Source of the DNA: UBA2357 sp041916775
GTDB taxonomy: Bacteria; Pseudomonadota; Gammaproteobacteria; Burkholderiales; Rhodocyclaceae
Assembly (NCBI GenBank): GCA_041916775.1
Contig: JAYRYZ010000005.1
Location: forward strand, 124,001 to 188,000
Reading direction: 5' to 3'
DNA length: 64,000 bases
Of this stretch, positions 25,053 to 34,900 are shown piece by piece. The translations under genes were made by a program, and so were the position numbers. The notes under the pieces are model-generated. The model was not told the DNA's origin. It saw nothing but the letters and a program-made list of their open reading frames with translations, and ran no database searches. The stretch's first letter is position 1. Each line of letters begins with the position of its first letter.

Positions 25053-26279
25053 ATGAATATTCAGGAAATCCTGCTCGCAATCGGCATGTTCACGGCGGTG
25101 GTGCTGGCGCTGGCGGTGTTCATCATCTTCGCGCGTTCGAAGCTGGTGTCCTCCGGCGACGTCACCATCGAGATCAACCACGAGCGCACCATCACCGTTC
25201 CGGCCGGCGGCAAGCTGCTGCAGACGCTGGCGGCCAACAACATCTTCCTTTCCTCGGCCTGCGGCGGTGGTGGCACCTGCGCACAGTGCAAGTGCCAGGT
25301 CTTCGAGGGTGGCGGCGAGATGCTCCCGACCGAGGAATCGCACTTCACCAAGCGTGACGCCAAGGCCGGCTGGCGACTGTCGTGTCAGACCCCGGTCAAG
25401 CAGAACATGAAGATCGAGGTGCCGGAGGAAGTCTTCGGCGTGAAGAAGTGGGAGTGCACGGTCGAGTCCAACCCCAACGTCGCCACCTTCATCAAGGAGC
25501 TCACGCTGCGCCTGCCGGAAGGCGAGAACGTCGATTTCCGCGCCGGCGGCTATGTGCAGCTGGAATGCCCGCCGCACGTCGCGAACTACAAGGACTTCGA
25601 CATCCAGGAGGAATACCGCGGCGACTGGGACAAGTTCAACATGTGGCGCTTCGTCTCCAAGGTCGACGAACCGGTGATCCGCGCCTACTCGATGGCGAAC
25701 TACCCGGAAGAGAAGGGCGTGGTGAAATTCAACATCCGCGTGGCCTCGCCCCCGCCGAACCGTGACGACATCCCGCCGGGCAAGATGTCGTCCTTCGTGT
25801 TCAACCTGAAACCGGGCGACAAGGTCACGGTGTATGGCCCCTTCGGCGAGTTCTTCGCGCGCGAAACCGACAACGAGATGGTCTTCGTCGGCGGCGGTGC
25901 GGGCATGGCACCGATGCGCTCGCACATCTTCGATCAGATGAAGCGCCTGAAATCCAAGCGCAAGATCAGCTTCTGGTACGGCGCTCGCTCGATGCGCGAG
26001 GCCTTCTACGTCGAGGAGTTCGACAAGCTCGCCGAGGAAAACCCCAACTTCAAGTGGCATCTGGCGCTTTCCGACCCGCTGCCAGAGGACAACTGGACGG
26101 GCTACACCGGTTTCATCCACAACGTGCTGTACGAGAACTACCTCAAGAACCATCCGGCGCCGGAAGACTGCGAGTTCTACATGTGCGGCCCTCCGATGAT
26201 GAACTCCGCAGTCATCAAGATGTTGCTGGATCTCGGCGTCGAGCGCGAGAACATCATGCTTGACGACTTCGGCGGCTGA
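25053..26279 (+). CDS. nqrF: Na+-translocating NADH:quinone reductase subunit F
   Basis: 408-residue NADH-oxidising subunit. In order: one N-terminal membrane helix, a 2Fe-2S ferredoxin domain with ligands C70, C76, C79 and C111 (ACGGGGTCAQC), an FAD-binding domain (VIRAYSMANYPEEKG) and an NADH-binding domain (VFVGGGAGMAPMRSH). The C-terminus NIMLDDFGG is typical. A clear Shine-Dalgarno (AAGGAGGGG) precedes the start. Confidence 0.97.
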   Translation: MNIQEILLAIGMFTAVVLALAVFIIFARSKLVSSGDVTIEINHERTITVPAGGKLLQTLAANNIFLSSACGGGGTCAQCKCQVFEGGGEMLPTEESHFTKRDAKAGWRLSCQTPVKQNMKIEVPEEVFGVKKWECTVESNPNVATFIKELTLRLPEGENVDFRAGGYVQLECPPHVANYKDFDIQEEYRGDWDKFNMWRFVSKVDEPVIRAYSMANYPEEKGVVKFNIRVASPPPNRDDIPPGKMSSFVFNLKPGDKVTVYGPFGEFFARETDNEMVFVGGGAGMAPMRSHIFDQMKRLKSKRKISFWYGARSMREAFYVEEFDKLAEENPNFKWHLALSDPLPEDNWTGYTGFIHNVLYENYLKNHPAPEDCEFYMCGPPMMNSAVIKMLLDLGVERENIMLDDFGG

Positions 26280-26293
26280 CCGGGAGAACACTC

Positions 26294-26509
26294 ATGGAAA
26301 TGATCCTCGTCACCTTTGCGATCATCGCCCTCGTGGTGCTGTTGATGGCGATCGGCGTGATCTTCGGTCGGAAACCCATCGCTGGCAGTTGTGGCGGCTA
26401 CAAGGCGCTGGATATCGAATGTGCCGCGGGCTGCAAGAATCCGTGCGAAAAACGGCTCGCCCGCATGAAGGCCAAGGCGCAGGCACAAGAAGGGAGTCAC
26501 GCATGCTGA
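26294..26509 (+). CDS. nqrM: NqrM, Na+-NQR assembly factor
   Basis: 71-residue protein with one N-terminal membrane helix (ILVTFAIIALVVLLMAIGVIFG) and four conserved cysteines in SCGGYKALDIECAAGCKNPC. NqrM is required for maturation of Na+-NQR, probably for delivering iron to the NqrD/NqrE centre. It usually follows apbE; here it directly follows nqrF. Its 3' end overlaps the next start by seven bases. Confidence 0.93.
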   Translation: MEMILVTFAIIALVVLLMAIGVIFGRKPIAGSCGGYKALDIECAAGCKNPCEKRLARMKAKAQAQEGSHAC

Positions 26510-26898
26510 AATCGATGTTGGTCCGCGACTACATGACCACGGACCACCTCGCCTTCACGCCCGAGACGGACGTGCTGAAGGCGATTCATCAATTGCTCGC
26601 CCATCAACTGACCGGCGCGCCGGTGCTGGGTACGGACGGCAAACTGGTGGGCTTCTTTTCCGAGCGGGACGCCTTGAAGGCTGGCCTGAATGCCTCATAC
26701 TACGAGCAACCCGGCGGCCCGGTTTCGCAGTTCATGTCGCACGAGGCCAAGTCGCTTGACGCACAATCTTCGATGGCTGATGCAGTCGAGATGTTTCTGG
26801 CCAATCATTACCATTGCTACCCGGTGGTGTCGGGCGACCGGGTTATCGGCCAGCTATCCCGCCGGGACGCCTTGAAGGCGCTCGAGAAGCTCTGGTAG
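26503..26898 (+). CDS. CBS-domain pair protein
   Basis: 131-residue cytoplasmic protein made of two CBS motifs (about residues 7-60 and 70-128): MLVRDYMTTDHLAFTPETDV and VSQFMSHEAKSLDAQSSM. CBS pairs bind adenine nucleotides such as AMP, ATP or NAD(H) and regulate partner proteins. It overlaps nqrM by seven bases and is the last gene before a terminator, so it is co-expressed with Na+-NQR. A nucleotide-sensing regulatory link to the complex is an inference. Confidence 0.85.
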   Translation: MLKSMLVRDYMTTDHLAFTPETDVLKAIHQLLAHQLTGAPVLGTDGKLVGFFSERDALKAGLNASYYEQPGGPVSQFMSHEAKSLDAQSSMADAVEMFLANHYHCYPVVSGDRVIGQLSRRDALKALEKLW

Positions 26899-26915
26899 TC
26901 GTTCTGTCCTCAAGC

Positions 26916-26946
26916 AAACCGACCCCATGTGGGTCGGTTTTTTTTT
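26916..26946 (+). terminator. Intrinsic terminator of the nqr operon
   Basis: Stem CCGACCC / GGGTCGG extended by three A-T pairs, loop CATGT, followed by nine consecutive T's. Confidence 0.93.
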
Positions 26947-27035
26947 GCGCTTGCTGACCCGAAACGTGGTTCGGCATGCATCAAGCTCCGTCATTCGGGC
27001 TACACTCGCATCGTATCGCGCGGGAGCATACGAAC

Positions 27036-27749
27036 ATGGGCAGTTGGTTGATCAGTTGGGGTGACGTTGCGGCGATTCCGCTCTCACCCATGCTTTACGG
27101 CATCATCGCGCTCCTGCTCATCGGCGCGACCTACGCCTTTCTGCGCGAACGTGGCGGCCTGATGCTGATCGCACTCGCCTCTGCGTTCGGTACGTTTTCG
27201 TTGCAGGATCACATTCAGGCGCAGGGATTCGGCACGCTCGCGCTGAACACGCTGTCCATCCAGACGAGTGCGGGCAGCACCACCCTGAGTTGTTCCACGC
27301 CCCCCACACCCACGCCGACCCCGCCAGCCACCCCGACCGCGACACCAACGAGCCTCCCCACCGGCACACCGACAAACACCCCGACTGCCACGGCAACCAG
27401 CACGCCGACGAGCACACCTACGAATACGCCGACATCGACGCCGACCAACACGCCGACCAACACGCCGACCAACACCCCGACCAATACGCCGACGAACACG
27501 CCGATCGAGACACCAACGACAGGCCCGACACCCAACGGTGGCAGCGCGTTGGATATCCCGCGGGTCAAGGCTCAAGGCGGGGTCCCGGACGATGTGGTGA
27601 TCGTCACCAACGATACGCCCGCCACAGTCGTGCTGACCCGGGTCGAAGCGCAAGGCTTCGTGCCCACGCCTGTTGCGAACCAATGCATCCAGGGCCAGCA
27701 ATTGCCAGCCGGTGCAAGCTGCAACCTGCCATGCCCTGCTCCTGGCTGA
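27036..27749 (+). CDS. Thr-Pro repeat surface protein with internal exosortase-like sorting signal (midcut type)
   Basis: 237 residues. Residues of about 13-42 read AAIPLSPMLYGIIALLLIGA followed by TYAFLRERGG, the tripartite layout (Pro motif, hydrophobic helix, Arg-rich end) of IPTL-CTERM-type exosortase H signals, but near the N-terminus. After about 40 more residues comes a long low-complexity region (TPTNTPTNTPT, residues 90-175), then a short domain ending in CIQGQQLPAGASCNL. This architecture fits proteins I recall named midcut-by-XrtH, cleaved in the middle rather than at the end. No exosortase is in the window. The start has GGGAG upstream, and an intrinsic terminator follows. Confidence 0.7.
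   Translation: MGSWLISWGDVAAIPLSPMLYGIIALLLIGATYAFLRERGGLMLIALASAFGTFSLQDHIQAQGFGTLALNTLSIQTSAGSTTLSCSTPPTPTPTPPATPTATPTSLPTGTPTNTPTATATSTPTSTPTNTPTSTPTNTPTNTPTNTPTNTPTNTPIETPTTGPTPNGGSALDIPRVKAQGGVPDDVVIVTNDTPATVVLTRVEAQGFVPTPVANQCIQGQQLPAGASCNLPCPAPG
27300..27530 (+). repeat. Tandem 12-base repeat encoding Thr-Pro-Thr-Asn units
   Basis: Degenerate units related to ACGCCGACCAAC, most regular at about 27438-27500. The length is a multiple of three per unit, so expansion or contraction keeps the frame. It encodes the stalk-like region of the surface protein. Confidence 0.85.
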
Positions 27750-27773
27750 TCCTTGATCCAGCGACTCCACGAG

Positions 27774-27796
27774 AACGCGCCATCAGGCGCGTTTTT
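27774..27796 (+). terminator. Intrinsic terminator after the Thr-Pro repeat protein
   Basis: Perfect 8-bp stem AACGCGCC / GGCGCGTT with loop ATCA, followed by a short T-run. Confidence 0.88.
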
Positions 27797-27844
27797 GTTT
27801 CGTCGTGACCAGGCTTCCAACCGAAATCCATGCCCTCCCCCGCA

Positions 27845-27868
27845 CCAGGACCAGGACCAGGACCAGGA
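27845..27868 (+). repeat. Hexanucleotide repeat (CCAGGA)x4
   Basis: Four perfect units just before the HAD-UbiA gene. If translation began at 27830 they would encode a Gly-Pro repeat. I think they lie in the leader, where their number could affect the distance to the start codon. Confidence 0.8.
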
Positions 27869-27880
27869 CCACGTTGCACG

Positions 27881-29332
27881 ATGATGGCGCCTTGTGAAAG
27901 TACCGCCGCCGCCAACCTGCCCCTGGTCGTTGATCTCGACGGAACTCTGCTGCGCACGGACCTACTCCTCGAAACCGGTCTTGCCTACCTTCGTGAGCAG
28001 CCTTTGCACTGCCTGGACCCGGCACTGTGGCTGCTGCGCAGTGGCAAGGCTGGTCTAAAGCGGCGGCTGGCCGAAGCGACCAGAATCGACGCCACGACGC
28101 TGCCTTTCGAACCTGCCGTGATTGCGCTGATCCGGCAGGCACGTGCCGATGGTCGCAGCGTGGTCCTCGCCACCGCCAGCGACGATGCGCTCGCGAGACG
28201 CGTTGCGGATCACCTGGGTCTGTTCGATGAAGTGATCGCCTCCGACGGCTTCACCAATCTGTCGGCCGGACGGAAACGGGCCGCCCTTGTCTCCCGCTTC
28301 GGGGAAGGCGGGTTCGATTATGTGGGCAACGCCAGGGACGACCTGCCTGTCTGGGAGGCTGCGCGCGAGGCCTACGTCGCAAACCCGGCCCCCGGCGTAC
28401 TGGCACGCCTTGCGCGCCGTCCGCGTCCGATGCGCATGGTCCGCACGCAACACGCCACACTGGCGGCCTGGATCAACGCTTTTCGTCTTCACCAATGGCT
28501 GAAGAACCTGTTGCTGTTCGTTCCACTCTTCGCGGCGCACAGGGTGGGCGAACCGAGTCTGCTGGCGCTGGGGCTGTTCGCTTTCGTCGTGTTCGGGCTG
28601 TGCGCGTCCAGCGTCTATGTACTCAACGATCTGCTCGATCTCGCTGCAGACAGACAACACCCGACGAAGCGCGAGCGTCCGTTCGCGAGCGGACGCCTGT
28701 CGCCACGCATCGGCATGCTGCTTGCACCGCTGCTGCTCGTCGTCGCCTTCGGGTGCGCTGCAACCCTGCTACCCGTCGGCTTCGTCGCGGTACTTGGCGC
28801 CTATTACGTGCTCACGCTGGGGTATTCGCTGCGGATCAGGCGTTACATGATGGTGGACGTGATCGCGCTCGCACTGCTCTACACCCTGCGCATCGTCGCG
28901 GGCGCCGCGGCACTCGGCATTCCGCTCAGCTTCTGGATTCTGGCTTTCTCGATGTTCATGTTCCTGAGCCTCGCGCTCGTCAAGCGGTACTCGGAACTGC
29001 ACCACACCCGGGCCCTCGATGCCGCACCCGACTTCGGCCGTGGCTACGTTCCCGCCGATCTCGGGATGATCGCGTCACTGGGTGGCAGCGCCGGCTTCAT
29101 GGCCGTACTGGTGCTTGCCCTCTACATCAACGACCTCAACGACGGCACGGTGTATCGTCACCCGCAACTGATCTGGCTCGCCTGCCCGCTTCTGCTCTAC
29201 TGGATCGGACGCACCTGGCTCCTCACCCGCCGCGGCGAAATGGACGAGGATCCGGTCATCTTCGCGATGCGGGATCGGACGAGTCTCCTTGTGGGGACCT
29301 TGTTCGGTCTCGTGTTCTGGGCTGCGATCTGA
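27881..29332 (+). CDS. HAD phosphatase - UbiA prenyltransferase fusion (polyprenyl-phosphate pentosyl/ribosyltransferase type)
   Basis: 483 residues. The N-terminal 200 residues are a HAD-like hydrolase (LVVDLDGTLLRTDLLLETGL with nucleophile DxD, later GFDYVGNARDDLPVWEAA). The C-terminal 290 residues are an eight-to-nine-helix UbiA domain with the Mg2+-diphosphate motif NDLLDLAADRQHPTKRERP. Relatives transfer phosphoribosyl to decaprenyl phosphate and then dephosphorylate it, giving a lipid-linked pentose donor. That fits the neighbouring glycosyltransferases, which use polyprenyl-phosphate sugars. The start is uncertain: the frame begins at 27830 but would include a Gly-Pro hexanucleotide repeat, so the tandem ATG at 27881 was preferred. 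Confidence 0.85.
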   Translation: MMAPCESTAAANLPLVVDLDGTLLRTDLLLETGLAYLREQPLHCLDPALWLLRSGKAGLKRRLAEATRIDATTLPFEPAVIALIRQARADGRSVVLATASDDALARRVADHLGLFDEVIASDGFTNLSAGRKRAALVSRFGEGGFDYVGNARDDLPVWEAAREAYVANPAPGVLARLARRPRPMRMVRTQHATLAAWINAFRLHQWLKNLLLFVPLFAAHRVGEPSLLALGLFAFVVFGLCASSVYVLNDLLDLAADRQHPTKRERPFASGRLSPRIGMLLAPLLLVVAFGCAATLLPVGFVAVLGAYYVLTLGYSLRIRRYMMVDVIALALLYTLRIVAGAAALGIPLSFWILAFSMFMFLSLALVKRYSELHHTRALDAAPDFGRGYVPADLGMIASLGGSAGFMAVLVLALYINDLNDGTVYRHPQLIWLACPLLLYWIGRTWLLTRRGEMDEDPVIFAMRDRTSLLVGTLFGLVFWAAI

Positions 29333-29333
29333 C

Positions 29334-30335
29334 TCACCCGGAAGACGTCGTGTTCGCGGACGGCCTCATGCCCGGACCGTCCGAGCGCTGGTCTCCGTCG
29401 CGGGCACAGTCCGCAGAGTCGTAGGCGACGAGATAGCGCGGCCTGCCTTTGGCCTCGAGCACCAGCGTCGCGACATACTCGCCGATCACGCCGAGCGAGA
29501 TGAGTTGCACGGCACCGAGGAACAGGATCACCAGCATCATCGACGTCCAGCCGGGCAGATTGATGTCGGCAATCCACAACCCGAGAACCACGAAGGCATA
29601 GATCAGGGTCGCGAGCACGGTGGCGATACCGACGCGTGTCACCAGCCTCAGCGGCGAGGACGAGAACCCGACGATCGCATCGAGCGACAGGCCGAGCATG
29701 CGGCGGAAATCGTAATGCGTGGCTCCGGCACTCCGCTGCACGCGGTCGAATTCAATCCCGGTCTGGCGGAAACCCGCCCATGCGACCAGTCCACGCAGGT
29801 AAGGCCGCTGCTCGCCAAGGCGCGACAGCACGTCCACGACCTTGCGGTCCATGAGGCGGAAATCACCCGCATCGACCGGAATGCGGACATCGCTCAGGCG
29901 AGCAAGGAGGCGGCTGAAGAGGCTCGCGGTGAGCCTCTTCAACACACTCTCGCCCTCACGACTGCGACGCACGCCGTACACCACATCCCACCCTTGCTGC
30001 CACAGGTCGAGCATGCCCGGAATGACTTCGGGCGGGTCCTGCAGATCCGCGTCCATGACCACCACTGCATCGGCTGTACTCGCCTGCAATCCCGCGAGGG
30101 TCGCGGCCTGCTGACCGAAGTTGCGGCTGAGGCTGATCACCCGCCAGCCCGCATGCGTCTCCGCCGCCGCACGCAGGCGCGCAAACGAGCGGTCGCGACT
30201 GCCGTCATCGACGAAAATCACCTCTGTCAGCGCCGGGATCTCGTCATGCAGTCGTGCAAGACGCTCCACCAGCATCGGGATCATCGCCTCCTCGTCGTGC
30301 ACCGGGATGACGATACCCAGGGTCCTGTCGTTCAT
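29334..30335 (-). CDS. Polyprenyl-phosphate glycosyltransferase, GT2 family (DPM/ArnC-like)
   Basis: 333 residues. The GT-A domain begins LGIVIPVHDEEAMIPMLVER, with metal motif VVVMDADLQDPPEVIP near residue 90 and DFRLMDRKVV near residue 160. Two C-terminal transmembrane helices (IATVLATLIYAFVVLGLWI, MLVILFLGAVQLISLGVIG) are followed by a basic tail. Such enzymes load a sugar from a nucleotide donor onto polyprenyl phosphate on the inner face of the membrane. The start codon overlaps the stop of the upstream Agl23-like gene by four bases, so these two are translationally coupled. It is convergent with the HAD-UbiA gene. Confidence 0.92.
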   Translation of the reverse strand: MNDRTLGIVIPVHDEEAMIPMLVERLARLHDEIPALTEVIFVDDGSRDRSFARLRAAAETHAGWRVISLSRNFGQQAATLAGLQASTADAVVVMDADLQDPPEVIPGMLDLWQQGWDVVYGVRRSREGESVLKRLTASLFSRLLARLSDVRIPVDAGDFRLMDRKVVDVLSRLGEQRPYLRGLVAWAGFRQTGIEFDRVQRSAGATHYDFRRMLGLSLDAIVGFSSSPLRLVTRVGIATVLATLIYAFVVLGLWIADINLPGWTSMMLVILFLGAVQLISLGVIGEYVATLVLEAKGRPRYLVAYDSADCARDGDQRSDGPGMRPSANTTSSG

Positions 30336-31957
30336 GGTTGTTCCGCTTTGGTCGCGTGCATGTCGCGCGTGTAGGTACGATAGCTGTGCGTACCCTGGGG
30401 AAGCTCCGTGCGACGATGCCAGAGGTAGTCGACCAGGCCGCTCGTGAGGAGCAGCCGCGGGTCGGGATACCACCAAGTCATCAATGGCCGGGTGATGTGC
30501 CGGAAACCAGCCGCCTCCACCTCGGGCTGCGCTTCATCCGCGACCACGACGACGCTCGCGCTCGCCTCCCAGCCAGGATAGAAGCCATAGGAGACCGGAA
30601 GGTCACGAAGATACCAGCTCAAGGGCCAGCTCGGCGGCCCGATCACGAAGATCCGCCCCGGGCCGACATGCTCGGCTCGGATCGACTCGGCGGTCGCCTG
30701 GATCTCTTGCGAACTCGCCATGTAGGTCAGGAGATGCGGGTCGTCCGACGGCATGCGCCAGGTCAGCCACGTCATCTCTCTGGCGCTCCAAGACAACACC
30801 ACGAGCCCGAGCACGGATGCCAGGCGGCGGCTCATCCCCTTGCCCGTGCGCGCCGGCACGCGCGCGAGCCACCTCCACGCGTCATCCAGCCAACAGCCCA
30901 CGAGCAGGAACATGGGCAACAGGATGTGCATCATCAGCCAGGGCACCTTCTCCTGGGCGATCGAATACACCAGGAAGGCTGAAAGAGACCAGAACGCGAG
31001 AAAGACATGAAACGGCCGCGACCGATCGCTTGCCGCCCACGCAATCGCCGGCAGGCACAGCCAGAAGGTCGGTTCATGCAGCACGAGGCGCGGCAGGTAG
31101 AACCACACCGGCCCGGGGATGCGCGGATTCGCATGCTGGCCGCCCCAGTAGGAGAGCGTCGCAAACACACCATCCCAGGCACCGCGCGGGTGAGTGAGGA
31201 AGGACGTGAACAGCAGCACGTAAACGAGCCCGAGCACACACACGGCGGCGAGCAGATGCCAGCGCCCCGCCCGCAGCATGCGCGCCGTCTCGGCCAGCAA
31301 CCAGCCGCGCGACCAGCGCGGGGCGAACGCATCCAGCGCGAGCACCAGCAGCGCGAAGATCGCGAACAGGCCCACATGGATGTATACGACCGCCTTGGTC
31401 GCCATGAAGAGACCGGTCACGAGCCCGATCGCGACCGCCTTGCCGATGTCGGGTCGGGTGCGATATCCCGCCCCCAGCCAGACCAGCAACAGCGTGAACA
31501 GCGCACAGTAGTTGTCGTGCGCGAGGAAGCGGCCGAAGTAGCTCATCGTCGGCGACAACAGCAGCAGCGCCGAGGCGCACTTCCAGCCCACACTGCCGAG
31601 CTGCACCCGCATCAGCCAGGGCATGCCGACCAGCGCAACCGAGAACAGCGCCGGGAGCAACCTGGCGGTGAAATCGCTTGCGCCGAAAAGCACATAGACG
31701 AGGGCATTGGTCCAGTAAAGGAATGGACCGTGATAGACCGGATCGAAGCGGTAGGGCTCGCCGCGCGAGAGTGACCAGGATGTGTAGGCGTGGATCGCCT
31801 CGTCGTGATGGAACGGCAAGGCGTCCAGCGCGTAAAGCCGCAGGCACACGGCCAGCGTCAGGAAACCGGCGAGCCAGCCGACGTCCTTCGACAACGGGCT
31901 CGCTGCCGGCGACGACCGCTCTGCCGTGATCTCGCTCACCTTGTTCATGTCGCTCAT
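30332..31957 (-). CDS. Agl23-like membrane glycosyltransferase (TIGR03663 type, GT-C)
   Basis: 541 residues with about ten membrane helices. The first periplasmic loop carries PFHHDEAIHAYTSWSLSRGE, in which the acidic pair is typical of GT-C enzymes that use lipid-phosphate sugars. This family is described as associated with flippase activity and is best known from archaeal and Chloroflexi glycosylation loci. Both ends overlap neighbouring genes by a few bases, making a coupled trio with the GT2 and the GT-C/DUF2298 fusion. The exact donor and acceptor are unknown. Confidence 0.85.
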   Translation of the reverse strand: MSDMNKVSEITAERSSPAASPLSKDVGWLAGFLTLAVCLRLYALDALPFHHDEAIHAYTSWSLSRGEPYRFDPVYHGPFLYWTNALVYVLFGASDFTARLLPALFSVALVGMPWLMRVQLGSVGWKCASALLLLSPTMSYFGRFLAHDNYCALFTLLLVWLGAGYRTRPDIGKAVAIGLVTGLFMATKAVVYIHVGLFAIFALLVLALDAFAPRWSRGWLLAETARMLRAGRWHLLAAVCVLGLVYVLLFTSFLTHPRGAWDGVFATLSYWGGQHANPRIPGPVWFYLPRLVLHEPTFWLCLPAIAWAASDRSRPFHVFLAFWSLSAFLVYSIAQEKVPWLMMHILLPMFLLVGCWLDDAWRWLARVPARTGKGMSRRLASVLGLVVLSWSAREMTWLTWRMPSDDPHLLTYMASSQEIQATAESIRAEHVGPGRIFVIGPPSWPLSWYLRDLPVSYGFYPGWEASASVVVVADEAQPEVEAAGFRHITRPLMTWWYPDPRLLLTSGLVDYLWHRRTELPQGTHSYRTYTRDMHATKAEQP

Positions 31958-34900
31958 CTCGCCCTGCCCGCCTGCGCCGCGTCCTGCACACCCCGGGCTG
32001 TGCGCCAGATCTCGGTATCGTCGTGCCGGAACACCGGTTCCCAACCCGCCTCGGCCCAATGCCGGCCCGCATCGGCGCCGTAGGTTTCCCGCTCCAGCCG
32101 CCCGAGCACGGCAAAGGAGACGGCGTGACGCGCCAGCGCCTCCGCGCCTTCCAGCGTGGTGTAGGCTGCCGCGACAGCAGCCTCGCGCGCTGCGATCTCA
32201 TCCCGGTCCTGACCGCGCTGCCACACGTGGTGCGCCCAACCCACCAGCGTCGGCAGCCCGGTGAAGGATGCGATCCGGGTGTATGGCCCGTATGGCGGCC
32301 CGACCGCCTCCAGCACCCCGGGCTGGCCCGGCTGGCGGTTGAGCCAGGCGATCGCGAAGGCTTCGCCCGCATCGCGCTCCGCGACATAAGCAAGCCCGTC
32401 CAGCCCCGCCCGCACCTGCGGCACGATCGGGTTCTGGCTCCACGCCCAAAGCAGATAGCCCGACGTCGGCAGGCCACCCGCCAGGACCAACATCGCCACG
32501 AGCGGTGTCCCGCGGCGCCGCGCGAGCCCGGGCAGCGCCAGCGCGGCGGCGAGCGCGAGGAGGATCCAGGCCTCGAAGTGATACTTGAACACCGTGTTCA
32601 TCCGGTCGACGACGGTGAAGAACTCCACACCCAGGAGTACGCACAGCCCGGTCAGCGCCAAGGTGGCGATCAGCCATTCGCGCTGGCGCGCGAAATCGCC
32701 TGTCCTGCCGTCATCCGCGCGAACCTGCCCCCAGACGCGAGCGACGACCAGCAGCAGGGTCACCCCCACCAGGCCACGCATGCCGCCCGACAGCCCCGTG
32801 GCGGCGGCTGCCAGCAGCCAGGGCGAAAGCCCGCGCAGGGTCCTGGGTGCGCTACCAGCCAGGCCCCACCAGGCGATCACCGCGAGGAAAGGCCCGAACA
32901 GGATGAGTCCATGGGCGAGGCTGGTGCCTTGCTCCAGCCACTCCAGCGTGAATCGCTCGCCCGCGACATGCCAGAACGGCGCGCTCACGCAAACCGCCAC
33001 CGCCGCCGCGAGCACGGGGCCCAGGGCGCGCCGCGGCGCGGCGAGCACGCTCGACAGCAACAGAAGGGCATACACCGGAACAGCCCACGCGTTCGTCAGC
33101 GCGAGGCCACCCAGCGCGAAGCCGATCAGCCACCATGTCCTCGCCCCGTCCTGTCCTGAGAAGCGCAGCGCCAGCCCCGCGATCATCAGCGCCGAGAAGA
33201 TCGTCGCGATGAAGTGCCCGTGCAGGTCGGCAAACACCGCGGTCCAGAACGGAAACTCGTTGATGCCCACCGGCATGATGCGGCTCGCAGCCCAGAAGTC
33301 GTTGAAGCTCGGCCCGTCCAGCCACGGCTGGTTGGTCCAGAAGCTGAGGTTGCCGGTGAAGAGCACCAAACCCACGCCCAGCAGCGCCACACCGAGCCGT
33401 CTGCGGCTGTCGGGCAGCATGCGCAGCATCGTCCAGACATAGAGCTCCGCTGCCAGTGCCGGCACCAGCGCGCAGGCAAGGTTGTACAGCAGGTTCGCGG
33501 GTGTGCCCGCGATGCGGCCCAGCAAGGCCATCACATACTGACCCCAGGCGTGGTACTGCAGCGGCGCACCAAGAAACCACGGATCGGTCGGTGGCCAGGT
33601 CGCATCGCGCAGGTAGGCGCTGAGGATGGACTGATCCATCGGCCGCTCGCCCCACGCGATCGCCGGGTTCCAGACGCGCAGGGCCAGGAAGAAGAGGAAC
33701 ACCCCCCAGAACACGGTCTCGGATACGCGCATTTCGGGCCGCGCGCCAGCAAGCTGACCGCCGCGCCACAGCAGGACCATTGCGCTGCCGATCAGGCCCA
33801 CCAGCAGCACCGGCGCGGCAACATCCAGGCGCCACCAGCCGACTTTCAGGCCCACGGCGCACAGCCATGCCACGAGGACCAGCAGCAGCGCCCGGCCCGG
33901 CAGTCCCGCCCCTGGCCACAGGCGCCGCGACAGGGCATTGCCGACCAGACCGGCGAGCACGAGCACGGCAACCCATGCCGCCACATCCACCCCCAGCGAC
34001 TGCCGTGCGTTGGCAATGTGGGCGTCGGTAAGCGGCGCGAGATCGCCGATGAGACCACGGCCGTGCGGCGCCCAGGCGGGTTGCGGCAGCGTCACCCTGT
34101 TCAGCGCGTCGGACAGCACCGCGATGGAGAAGTCCGACGACTTCGCGTAGATCAGCACCCGCGGGTGGTCATAGACGCTGAAGGCCTCCTCCGCACCATC
34201 GTCCGGCCGTGTCAGCCAGGGCAGGCGCGGCAGAGAATCGAACTCGGCCACCAGCTGGAATCCGGCAAGGTTGCCGAAGAGCAGTTCGTAGTAGCGGATC
34301 GCGAGCGGGAAGGACTCCGGCAGGCGCGCCACCGAAGCGTAGTTGCGCTGGCTGCTGACAACGATGTAATCCACCTCGCCCAGCTGAGCGATCAGGCGTT
34401 CGCGCTTCTCCGGTGCTTCCATCTCGGTCGGGAAGAGCTGTACCTGGCGAAAACGTCCGCCGTCGAATCCAGGCAGCGGCAAAGGCAGGGCATCGTCCCA
34501 GTACTCGACGCCCAATACCGCGCCGGTAGGCACATGATCGTGGATCCAGTGCGTCGCAGCGACGCGCGTCATCGGGCTGCGATCGATCGCACTGAAAGCG
34601 AGCGCCCAGGCGACGGTCGCCACCAGCACCGCCACCAGCGGCATGGCCCCCCAGCGCGAAGCGCGCCTGCGCTGCGCGAGTTGCAGCACGAACCACGCTG
34701 CGAGCAGGGCCATCAGCGGGTAGACGGGCAGCAGGTAGCGCATCGACTGCACCTTCAGCAGCGCCACCGCTGCGAAGGCGGCCAGCAGTGCAACGATCAG
34801 CAGCGCTGCCGCCGGCTCCCGGGCACGCCATGCGGACACGGACAGCGCCACCGCGCCGCCGGCGGCGGCCGCGAACAACGGCAGACCGACGCCGTAGAGT

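Noticed and set aside
27300..27530. Tandem repeat that could be taken for a CRISPR array
   Set aside because: Units are 12 bases with no spacers and are translated as Thr-Pro-Thr-Asn in a clear coding frame.
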